Below, piece after piece: positions 1-5,941 of a DNA stretch of 7,883 bases. The DNA lies in the NCBI GenBank assembly GCA_934149305.1, contig CAKPEF010000030.1:1-7883 (forward strand). Direction: 5' to 3'. The notes under the pieces are model-generated. The model was not told the DNA's origin. It worked only from the letters and a program-made list of their open reading frames with translations, and did not search any database. Numbering within the stretch: the first letter of the stretch is position 1; every line of letters begins with the position of its first letter. This DNA is from an uncultured Clostridia bacterium. GTDB taxonomy: Bacteria > Bacillota > Clostridia > TANB77 > UBA1234. Both the position numbers and the translations under genes were made by a program.

Positions 1-251
1 ATTTCAGCATATGATGAGTCATAGTCTTTTTTATTAATGCCATATCTTAAGAAGGCTACTACTTTATTATCTTTAACGTATACGATATATTCATTAATTT
101 TATTTTGGCATTTTAGAATACTATCATTTAATTTTGATTCTAGGTTATTTAGTAAATCATTAGGGAAGATGTTTTCGTAAGTTATTTTCCAGTTGGCAAT
201 ATTGATTTTAACAATACTTTCCGCATCTGTGATGTTGGCTTTTCTTATCAT
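1..251 (-). CDS. GNAT-family N-acetyltransferase, N-terminal part (runs off left edge)
   Basis: This is an acetyl-CoA-dependent acetyltransferase of the GNAT fold; the substrate is unknown. Only the first 83 codons are present. They begin MIRKANITDAESIVKINIAN and continue through a WKITYENIFP segment to a beta hairpin (YIVYVKDNKVVAFLRYG). This is the usual opening of GNAT proteins: beta1 'IRKA...DAE', helix 1 with a W-x-x-x-Y motif followed by 'I-P-x-x-x-L', then beta2-beta3. The acetyl-CoA loop (motif A) lies outside the window. The ATG at 249-251 is preceded by AAAGGAG about 11 nt upstream. The gene starts 33 nt after the stop of the neighbouring acetyltransferase, in the same direction, so it is probably the third gene of that transcription unit. 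The family call is fairly firm from the N-terminus alone; the substrate cannot be guessed. Confidence 0.8.
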   Translation of the reverse strand, partial: MIRKANITDAESIVKINIANWKITYENIFPNDLLNNLESKLNDSILKCQNKINEYIVYVKDNKVVAFLRYGINKKDYDSSYAE

Positions 252-284
252 GGAATGCTCAACTCCTTTATTACGATATATTAA

Positions 285-1061
285 TTAGATTTTTTTAGAT
301 AAACTTATCATATTTTCTATTATATCATTTTTGATATTTTTATATTCTTCTATTAAATATATTTCATTTAGTTTAGTTTTGTCAAAGTAACCTATTGTTT
401 TATCATTGTATTCTATTATGCATAAGTTATCTTCATTAGAAATGAGATACTGTTCAAATTCTTGATAGTTTTGATAATTATTTTTAACAAATGAATATAT
501 AAATTCGTTAAAATTATGATATTCATTATTGATATATGGTCTTATGTTATATGTATCAGTAGTGTTTATGTAAGATATTTTAGGATATTTTTCTAATCGA
601 TATTCTCCTTCATCATCAACGATATTTCCCTTTACTTTATCATTGATTTTAAAACCATATCCAAAATGTCTATAAAAGTTTAAGCCAGATATAGATGCTG
701 GTATTTCAACTCTATCGGCTCTTTTATAATATATATCATTTTCTAAGGTTTCAATTATCTTTCTGCCTATTCCTTTGCCTTTGTACGTTGGATCAATAAA
801 GATAGTAAAGAACGAACTTTCTGTTTGACTGCCCCAATATGGGCCAATCATTCCTACTCCAATAATTTTTTGACTATCTAATACAACATAGCAATTAAAT
901 ACTTGAGCTCTTTTTTTAATAATATCTTTGTTTAATGTTTTTACTAATTTATCGATAGATTCTTTTGAATAATCTTTTATATTTTCAGTATATAAATCTT
1001 TAGCAATTATTTTACTGATTTCATATTCATCACCATCTATATATTCTCTTACAGTTATCAT
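285..1061 (-). CDS. GNAT acetyltransferase with an additional eroded C-terminal GNAT-like half
   Basis: A 258-residue protein. Residues 1-140 form a complete GNAT domain: beta1 'ITVREY', a beta2-beta3 hairpin around 56-71, beta4 'FFTIFIDPTY' (84-93), the acetyl-CoA pyrophosphate loop Y-K-G-K-G-I-G-R (93-100) and the late 'SGLNFYRHFGYG' segment (125-136), where the Tyr and F-Y-x-x-x-G-F pattern is typical. Residues about 171-258 look like a second GNAT start: 'YNIRPY' as beta1, a hairpin 'LCIIEYNDKTIGYF', then 'LNEIYLIEEYKNIKNDIIEN' in the place of beta4-loop-helix3. The glycines of the CoA loop are gone there and the protein ends just after that helix. I infer one active domain plus a degenerate, possibly substrate-shaping, half. 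The start at 1059-1061 has AGGTGAT about 5 nt upstream. It sits 29 nt behind the peptidase gene. The acceptor substrate is unknown. Confidence 0.85.
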   Translation of the reverse strand: MITVREYIDGDEYEISKIIAKDLYTENIKDYSKESIDKLVKTLNKDIIKKRAQVFNCYVVLDSQKIIGVGMIGPYWGSQTESSFFTIFIDPTYKGKGIGRKIIETLENDIYYKRADRVEIPASISGLNFYRHFGYGFKINDKVKGNIVDDEGEYRLEKYPKISYINTTDTYNIRPYINNEYHNFNEFIYSFVKNNYQNYQEFEQYLISNEDNLCIIEYNDKTIGYFDKTKLNEIYLIEEYKNIKNDIIENMISLSKKI

Positions 1062-1090
1062 TTTATCACCTGCCTTATTTCTAAGTTTAT

Positions 1091-1747
1091 TTATTCTCCT
1101 AAAACGTAATATAGTCCTTCAATTATCATTTTGTTATTTTTTATTTTTATAAATGATTCATTTGGTAAACAATATATTTTAATATATTTACTTACATTAA
1201 GAATTTCTTTTAAATTATCTAGACTGTCAATATTTAAGTGGGGATAAATTAATGGCTCTGCTAGACCTATTCCATCGTATTCAACTAGTTTATTGTTTTC
1301 ATCAAGATATTTAACCTTTTTTGCTTGACTCATAGCACCCGCACTGACACCAATAATTAATCCTTTAAAGTTTTTAAGAGAAGTTATTAAATTGTATTGT
1401 TCTATATTTTTCATTTGTTGTCTAGGATTACCACCAAGAAGATAGATAATATCAGAGTTATTTATTATTTCTTTAATATTACTTCTGTCTATGCGATTAT
1501 CTATTACATAATAATTTTTAAATTCTATATTTATATTTTTAAAACACTTTATAGTTTTACCTACTAAATTATCATTACCATCATGATTACTAAAGTCTGA
1601 TGTAATGAATGTAATTATAGAGTTTTGTTTAATATCTTCTTTTAAATGTGCTGACTGTTCTTTGGTAAATCCAATGTCAGTATTAACACAACTAAATAAA
1701 TAATTAATTAAACTATTCTCTTTATTATTTTTGAAATTGGTAATCAT
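1091..1747 (-). CDS. Peptidase S51 family (PepE-like / class I glutamine amidotransferase-like) serine hydrolase
   Basis: A 218-residue cytoplasmic protein with the class I GATase-like fold used by S51 peptidases (PepE dipeptidase, cyanophycinase relatives). Visible motifs are the 'DIIYLLGGNPRQQ' strand-turn (99-111) and the nucleophile elbow G-V-S-A-G-A (133-138) with Ser135. 'YPHL' supplies His170 and 'CLPNESF' supplies Glu197 in the positions expected for the charge relay. The length matches PepE (about 230 residues). PepE enzymes cleave dipeptides with N-terminal Asp; many Bacillota homologues are annotated only as 'type 1 glutamine amidotransferase-like', so the exact substrate is open. 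There is no signal peptide. The ATG at 1745-1747 follows AGGTGA closely. It is the first gene of a unit with the two acetyltransferases (29 and 33 nt gaps), beginning just after the hairpin at 1825-1858. I see no convincing promoter; weak TATAAA-like boxes occur in the 143-nt gap. Confidence 0.85.
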   Translation of the reverse strand: MITNFKNNKENSLINYLFSCVNTDIGFTKEQSAHLKEDIKQNSIITFITSDFSNHDGNDNLVGKTIKCFKNINIEFKNYYVIDNRIDRSNIKEIINNSDIIYLLGGNPRQQMKNIEQYNLITSLKNFKGLIIGVSAGAMSQAKKVKYLDENNKLVEYDGIGLAEPLIYPHLNIDSLDNLKEILNVSKYIKIYCLPNESFIKIKNNKMIIEGLYYVLGE

Positions 1748-1824
1748 CTTTCACCTACTTTAATTTGATTTTTATATGCACTTCAATATTTAAATTATTT
1801 TTGACTGTCTTTATAGTATATTTC

Positions 1825-1858
1825 AAAAAGAGCAAGTACTTGTAGTAAACTTGTTCTT
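1825..1858 (-). terminator. Intrinsic terminator after the TrmH-like gene
   Basis: On the minus strand AAGAACAAGT (1858-1849) can pair with ACTTGCTCTT (1837-1828), with one A-C mismatch and an 11-nt loop. It is followed by a T run (CTCTTTTTG). It lies 33 nt past the stop of the TrmH-like gene and about 80 nt before the peptidase start, so it separates the two transcription units. The stem is A/T-rich and not perfect, hence moderate confidence. Confidence 0.6.
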
Positions 1859-1890
1859 TGCAAATTTGTTATTTTAATATTAAACAATAA

Positions 1891-2385
1891 TTATCTTGAT
1901 TTATGATTTGAATTATTATTTATTTGTCTATTCAATTCATACGCAACAGCAGAAACAGCAACAGATAGAGTTAAAAAGCCTAAATTTTGCATAGGTAAAG
2001 TTGTTACACCATCCATCATTTCCATCGCATGTTTTGATAAGCCTGTGCTTTCTGTTCCAAATGCAATTACTACATCTTCACTAACTGCATCAATTTCGTA
2101 GAAATCACTGGTTGCATGTGGGCTTGTTCCATAAACCTTTTTACCCTGACTATGTAATTCATTAATGGCATCTTCTATTTTATCATAATGTATAATGTTA
2201 GGATACGTTGTTGCCTTCCAACTATTTACTTTTCCTACTATTTTTTTGTTGTTAAAATCAATACAACTTCCACTAGTATATATATCGCAGTCAAGTGCTA
2301 TTGCAACTTGAATTATATTCGCAATATCATACGGACTTCTTAAACTATCAAATAATAGTCCTATTCTCTTATTTTCTTTGTTCAT
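1891..2385 (-). CDS. TrmH/SpoU-family RNA methyltransferase-like protein (altered catalytic motifs)
   Basis: A 164-residue protein with the compact SPOUT (alpha/beta knot) layout, close to the minimal size of the family, which usually 2'-O-methylates tRNA or rRNA using SAM. Motif 1 is 'SPYDIANIIQVAIALD' (17-32), motif 2 is 'FGTESTGLS' (109-117) with the conserved Glu112, and motif 3 is 'LPMQNLGFLTLSVAVS' (130-145) in the knot that binds SAM. Motif 1 normally ends in N-I-I-R; the catalytic Arg is Gln26 here, and the earlier Asn is Asp20. Motif 3 normally reads S-L-N-V-S; here it is T-L-S-V-A. Activity or target may therefore differ from true TrmH. It has its own promoter (2410-2438) and the site AAGGAGTG about 5 nt before ATG, and is probably monocistronic, ending at the hairpin at 1825-1858. 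The superfamily is confident; the substrate is unknown. Confidence 0.8.
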   Translation of the reverse strand: MNKENKRIGLLFDSLRSPYDIANIIQVAIALDCDIYTSGSCIDFNNKKIVGKVNSWKATTYPNIIHYDKIEDAINELHSQGKKVYGTSPHATSDFYEIDAVSEDVVIAFGTESTGLSKHAMEMMDGVTTLPMQNLGFLTLSVAVSAVAYELNRQINNNSNHKSR

Positions 2386-2409
2386 TTTTCCACTCCTTTT
2401 TTTGTTTAT

Positions 2410-2438
2410 ATTTTAACATTTTATTTGCTTGTAATCAA
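2410..2438 (-). promoter_or_regulatory. Sigma-A-type promoter of the TrmH-like gene
   Basis: On the minus strand TTGATT (2438-2433) is separated by 17 nt from TAAAAT (2415-2410). The hexamer is preceded by TG plus one base (TGT-TAAAAT), an extended -10. The predicted start is about 20 nt before the gene's Shine-Dalgarno site. It lies in the 72-nt gap after the radical SAM gene, where I see no strong terminator, so read-through from the upstream cassette is also possible. Confidence 0.65.
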
Positions 2439-2457
2439 TATGTTTTGATATCATTTA

Positions 2458-3369
2458 TTACATATAATAATTAAACATGTATGCATATTGCAAAAAATGA
2501 CCTTTATGATTGAAAACTGGATTATTCCAACATTTTTCTAATCCATCTGTAAGTATATTTCCTACATTGACACAGTCATCTTGCGAATATCCTTGCGATA
2601 TTACATCACCTTTTGAATCTATCAAGAAACATGAATGGAAATTACCTAATTCAGAATAATCTTGTATAGTAATAAATGGATTATCACCTGATTCCTGTTT
2701 CATTTTTTTAATTTTATTTAAATACTCTTTTCTTACCTCATCACTTAATAGTAAATCTTTATTTTCATATGCTCTACCTTGTGGTGCAATAAATATATAA
2801 AATAATCTGTCAACGTTTAACTCTTTAGTTAAATTATATATATATTCAATTTTATCTAAATTATCTTGTCTAATTAAATAATTTATTCTTACTGGAACAT
2901 TCATCTTTCTGTATTTTTTTATATTTTCTACTGCTCTTTTATAAGCACCTTTTCCTCTAGATCTGTCATGTGTTTCTTCATCCCCGTCAAGTGAAATTAA
3001 CAATAACGTATTTGTTTCTAATAATGTTTTTGCTATCTCATCACTATAAACTGATCCATTTGAAGTTATTAATGTTTCAATACCTTTAGAAGATGCATAT
3101 TTTAGAATTTCCGTAAAATCTTTTCTCATCATCGGTTCCCCACCTGTAAAATCTATTCTTATTAAATTTGCTTCTGCTAATATATCTATTATTTCTTTTA
3201 TTTTTTCTAAAGATAATTCATACGGATCTTGTTGACCGCTTAAACAGAATGGGCAATTATAATTACATTTTTTTGTGATTTGCCAACATAGCGATAAGGG
3301 GTTTGATAATTTTACCTTTAATTTATCTAACTTTTCCTCATGTCCTTTTTTATATTCTATTATTTTCAT
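2458..3369 (-). CDS. Radical SAM enzyme with reduced SPASM/twitch-like C-terminus
   Basis: A 303-residue radical SAM protein. The [4Fe-4S]-SAM motif C-x3-C-x2-C is 'CNYNCPFC' (Cys35, Cys39, Cys42). The SAM amino-group motif 'FTGGEP' is at 74-79, 'SLDG' at 126-129, and 'APQGRA' (195-200) is like the P-x-G-R segment of MoaA/PqqE/SPASM relatives. The C-terminal part keeps the family pattern 'CFLIDSKGDV...C...GNI...W' (247-281), but only Cys247, Cys266 and Cys280 remain, fewer than the seven of a full SPASM domain. It could hold at most a reduced auxiliary cluster. These relatives modify peptides or small metabolites; the substrate is unknown. I place the start at ATG 3367-3369, which has GGAGG 8 nt upstream; a TTG five codons earlier overlaps that ribosome site and is less likely. 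It overlaps the end of the preceding methyltransferase by 20 nt, so translation is probably coupled. Confidence 0.9.
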   Translation of the reverse strand: MKIIEYKKGHEEKLDKLKVKLSNPLSLCWQITKKCNYNCPFCLSGQQDPYELSLEKIKEIIDILAEANLIRIDFTGGEPMMRKDFTEILKYASSKGIETLITSNGSVYSDEIAKTLLETNTLLLISLDGDEETHDRSRGKGAYKRAVENIKKYRKMNVPVRINYLIRQDNLDKIEYIYNLTKELNVDRLFYIFIAPQGRAYENKDLLLSDEVRKEYLNKIKKMKQESGDNPFITIQDYSELGNFHSCFLIDSKGDVISQGYSQDDCVNVGNILTDGLEKCWNNPVFNHKGHFLQYAYMFNYYM

Positions 3370-4033
3370 TTTCTTTTCCTCCAATATTTTTTTCCATTAT
3401 TATTACTTTATGTTTTATATTTAATTTTTTAAGAACTGTTTCCTGGTAATTAGGAAACGCACCATAAAACACTTCTTTATTTGCAAATTTAATTGTTGTA
3501 TCAAGCATTACTTTTTCTTTAAAATTCATTTTTTTATATTCATTTTTCATCTGCTCAGTAAATTCTTCAATGCCTAATAATTTACTGAATTCATCTTGGC
3601 CACCATTTTCTACTATTATAATTTTTCCGCTTGGTTTTAATATTTGATACAAGTTTGCAAATACTTGATCATAAATATCTCTCATTGATGTTAAACTCCA
3701 ACCAGCAAAGACATAATCTACACTGTTTTTTTCTAATTTTACATCTTTAATATCTGACAAAATAAATTCTATATTATTCTTGTTTTTATTTTTTTCTTTA
3801 TTTATCAGCATTAAACTTTCTATTTTTTCTACTGCATAAACTTTTTTACTTCTATCTGATAAGAAGCCCGTGAATTTTCCACTACCCGCTCCTATTTCTA
3901 AGATTGTTTTGTTAGAAAAATCGTATTCTTCTTTAAGGTATTTCTGAATTAAATTATTTATATCTTCAGATTTACTAAATCTCTCGTAAGCTTCTGCCTG
4001 CCTGTAATCAAACAGCCACAACTCTTTATTCAT
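3350..4033 (-). CDS. Class I SAM-dependent methyltransferase (third gene of cassette)
   Basis: A 227-residue Rossmann-fold methyltransferase. Motif I is 'LEIGAGSG' (45-52), the acidic ribose-binding residue is Glu69 in 'VYAVEK', Asp94 in 'LSDIKD' contacts adenine in relatives, motif II is 'VDYVFAGW' (105-112), and 'LKPSGKIIIVE' (132-142) is the usual late strand. The N-terminal 'DYRQAEAYERFSKSEDI' resembles the cap of UbiE/type-11 small-molecule methyltransferases. The acceptor is unknown. I chose ATG 4031-4033 because AAAGGAAG lies about 8 nt upstream. The ATG at 4079-4081 lies inside the end of the aldolase gene, lacks a good site, and would add 16 poorly conserved-looking residues. It begins 37 nt after the flavoprotein-aldolase stop and its last 20 nt contain the start of the radical SAM gene. 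Confidence 0.85.
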   Translation of the reverse strand: MNKELWLFDYRQAEAYERFSKSEDINNLIQKYLKEEYDFSNKTILEIGAGSGKFTGFLSDRSKKVYAVEKIESLMLINKEKNKNKNNIEFILSDIKDVKLEKNSVDYVFAGWSLTSMRDIYDQVFANLYQILKPSGKIIIVENGGQDEFSKLLGIEEFTEQMKNEYKKMNFKEKVMLDTTIKFANKEVFYGAFPNYQETVLKKLNIKHKVIIMEKNIGGKENENNRI

Positions 4034-4070
4034 ATTTATTTCTTCCTTTCTATTTGTGATGTTTTTGTGT

Positions 4071-5174
4071 TTAAACATCACCTTCTTCTAATAAACTACA
4101 ATACTTTGAAACTATATTACCAATAATACCTTCAAATGTATCTCCAATAAATACTTGACCATGTAATCTTAAATTAACATAATCATTCTCGTTTAGAATA
4201 TTTTCTACCTCTTCTATTTGCTCCTTGTTGCTTGATAAAAAGTAGTCTTTTGTCGTACAATATTCATTTTTTAAGGAGTATGTTATTTTTCTACAATGGC
4301 AATGTACCATTTTAACACCTGCTGGCTTGTTTTTTAGTAAGTTCCATGCTAACAATGACTCAGAGGATGGTTTCTTTTTACCATCATAATACACAATTCC
4401 ATCTTCTACTTTTTTTATCAGCACTATATCTTCTGGGCTTATTTTTCCTACATCTGCTCCGGTTGCTGTTATTGCTATTCCATTTTCTACACGTTCTGCT
4501 ATACATCCCGCTTTATCCGGACACACATGTATCTCTTTACATGCTCTACCATATAGATTAAAGTTTCGATACAACTCACTTTCGCGACTATTATAATCAT
4601 TATTTTCGTTTCCACAGGTTGCTTCAAATGGTATTATATGAAATTTATTCATTATGGTATCCTCAATTTTATTCCATGAAGCCATAGATGATTTTAATTC
4701 TTTTGTTTCTGGATTAAGTTTTATTTCAGGCCATATCAGTGTAATATTTTTATTTTCTGAAATTAAATCTAATGATTTTTTTGTATTGAAATTGTTCCAT
4801 AAATTAATATTCATAGATGCTGAGATTATTATAGGAATATTTCTACCAATACCAGTATGTATTAGTGTTAATGGATAACTATCTGCAATTCCATTAGCAA
4901 TTTTATTTAATGTGTTAAATGAACAAGGTGCTATTAAAATTAAATCTTCTTTTTCTATTTCGTTTCTTTTCTTTGTGTTGTTACTTTTTCTATAATTGAT
5001 GTTTTCAAATGATTTTTCATCAGCTATAATTTTTTGACACTCTTCAGTAGCAAAAAAATATACTTTTGCACCCTGACTTTCTAATTTTTTAACAAATGAT
5101 GGAATTTCAACACTTCTATTACAACCAGTTGAAACAATATATATTACTTTACCACTTAATTTTTGATTTTTCAT
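4071..5174 (-). CDS. Fusion of HFCD-type flavoprotein and class II aldolase
   Basis: A 367-residue two-domain protein. Residues 6-175 resemble the FMN-binding HFCD/UbiX/CoaC fold: 'GKVIYIVSTGC' (8-18), 'IAPCSFNTLNKIANGIAD' (81-98, compare the PASANT motif) and 'SASMNINLW' (118-126, compare PxMNxxMW). The His that CoaC and EpiD need for cysteine decarboxylation is absent just before the PASANT-like motif (a Lys falls there), and so is the A-C-G-D clamp, so it is probably not a cysteine decarboxylase. Residues 200-360 form a class II aldolase/adducin domain with 'TATGADVGKISPEDIV' (236-251), 'KPSSE' with the catalytic Glu272, 'HCH' (His291, His293) and 'LHG' (His338), which is the full metal-binding set of FucA-type enzymes. 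It probably couples a flavin step to aldol cleavage, epimerisation or dehydration of a sugar-like intermediate. Its ATG is 3 nt after the methyltransferase stop, with AAGGTGAGG as ribosome site. Confidence 0.85.
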   Translation of the reverse strand: MKNQKLSGKVIYIVSTGCNRSVEIPSFVKKLESQGAKVYFFATEECQKIIADEKSFENINYRKSNNTKKRNEIEKEDLILIAPCSFNTLNKIANGIADSYPLTLIHTGIGRNIPIIISASMNINLWNNFNTKKSLDLISENKNITLIWPEIKLNPETKELKSSMASWNKIEDTIMNKFHIIPFEATCGNENNDYNSRESELYRNFNLYGRACKEIHVCPDKAGCIAERVENGIAITATGADVGKISPEDIVLIKKVEDGIVYYDGKKKPSSESLLAWNLLKNKPAGVKMVHCHCRKITYSLKNEYCTTKDYFLSSNKEQIEEVENILNENDYVNLRLHGQVFIGDTFEGIIGNIVSKYCSLLEEGDV

Positions 5175-5177
5175 TAC

Positions 5178-5900
5178 TTACCTCACCTTCTTTTTTTGAT
5201 ATACTGCAACAAAGCCATCTGAAGTTATATTTATATCTCTAGACTCCGCATATATTTCTCTCAAAATATTCTCATCTTCTTTATTAAAACCTTTTATCAT
5301 AGGAAATGATTCAATGATGCCAATTATTGCATCTACATTTGAAAATACTCGCTTTTCGATTATGTATTCTGAACTTATAACTGTAAATCCATTCGACTTC
5401 ATTTTATTATCATAATAGGATTTATATCTGCTTCTAATTAATCTATCTTTGAAAACCTTTGATATTTCCATCATTCCTTTATATTTACCATATTCTCTAA
5501 ATATAAATAAACCTTCTGGTTTTAATACTCGATTAATTTCTTTTGCAGAAAATCTCGTTACATTTTTACCTACAACCATATCAAAAAAATCATTTTCATA
5601 CTTTAAATTATAGTTGCTACATAGGCTAAATGTTGCACTATTGCAATTTTCTTTTGCTTTTTTTAACATAGCTTCTGAGTTGTCATTTCCATACAAATAA
5701 ATTTTTTTTGTAGTTTCTTCACTTATTTCTTTTAGAACATAACCATTCCCAGTTCCTATATCTAATATCTTCATATTATCTTTTAAATAAGAGTTTATAA
5801 TTTGGAAAAATAATTTATTTACCTCCGTATTATTTTTTCCGCTTATATTTTTGTCTCTTAAATCTGATATATGAAAATCATAAATTAAAGAATTATTCAT
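5178..5900 (-). CDS. Class I SAM-dependent methyltransferase (first gene of cassette)
   Basis: A 240-residue methyltransferase of the UbiE/type-11 sort. Motif I is 'ILDIGTGNG' (45-53). Asp73 in 'GNDNS' is the acidic residue expected after strand 2, 'DFFDMVV' (104-110) is motif II, and 'LKPEGLFIFRE' (126-136) follows the signature helix 'AKEINRV'. The C-terminal 100 residues carry many charged and aromatic side chains and could form the substrate cap. It is only distantly similar to the other methyltransferase of the cassette, so two different methylations are likely. The ATG at 5898-5900 follows AGGAGG with a rather short 4-nt spacing. It starts 41 nt after the RSH stop; that gap has a small GAGTT/AACTC hairpin without a U run and no recognisable promoter, so it is likely cotranscribed with the RSH gene. 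Confidence 0.85.
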   Translation of the reverse strand: MNNSLIYDFHISDLRDKNISGKNNTEVNKLFFQIINSYLKDNMKILDIGTGNGYVLKEISEETTKKIYLYGNDNSEAMLKKAKENCNSATFSLCSNYNLKYENDFFDMVVGKNVTRFSAKEINRVLKPEGLFIFREYGKYKGMMEISKVFKDRLIRSRYKSYYDNKMKSNGFTVISSEYIIEKRVFSNVDAIIGIIESFPMIKGFNKEDENILREIYAESRDINITSDGFVAVYQKKKVR

Positions 5901-5941
5901 ATGGCCTCCTTCTTAGTTTTTTTCATGAGTTCCCTATAAAC

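Noticed and set aside
3370..3384. TTG start five codons upstream for the radical SAM protein
   Set aside because: The extra codons consist of the ribosome binding site itself (GGAGG) in front of a well-spaced ATG.
4034..4081. Earlier ATG for the second methyltransferase, overlapping the aldolase gene by 11 nt
   Set aside because: No ribosome site there, whereas ATG 4031-4033 has AAAGGAAG at proper spacing and fits the domain start.
4346..4561. 71-codon plus-strand frame, hydrophobic and Leu-rich
   Set aside because: It lies antisense to the conserved aldolase domain; the Leu/Ser/Phe richness is what the complement of Lys/Glu/Asn codons gives, and it has no ribosome site.
4654..4878. 74-codon plus-strand frame
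   Set aside because: Antisense to the flavoprotein domain with its conserved motifs; no Shine-Dalgarno site and no recognisable domain.
4550..5174. Assigning the fusion protein as CoaC/CoaBC or an EpiD-type cysteine decarboxylase
   Set aside because: The catalytic His and the ACGD clamp are absent and the C-terminal half is a class II aldolase, not the CoaB ligase.
5901..5941. GAGTT/AACTC hairpin between rel and the first methyltransferase gene as a terminator
   Set aside because: Only five pairs and no T run on either strand.
5901..5941. RSH gene truncated by a recent frameshift
   Set aside because: The frame ends cleanly after the TGS domain, and only 41 nt lie before the next gene, so no remnant of the helical or ACT domains is present.
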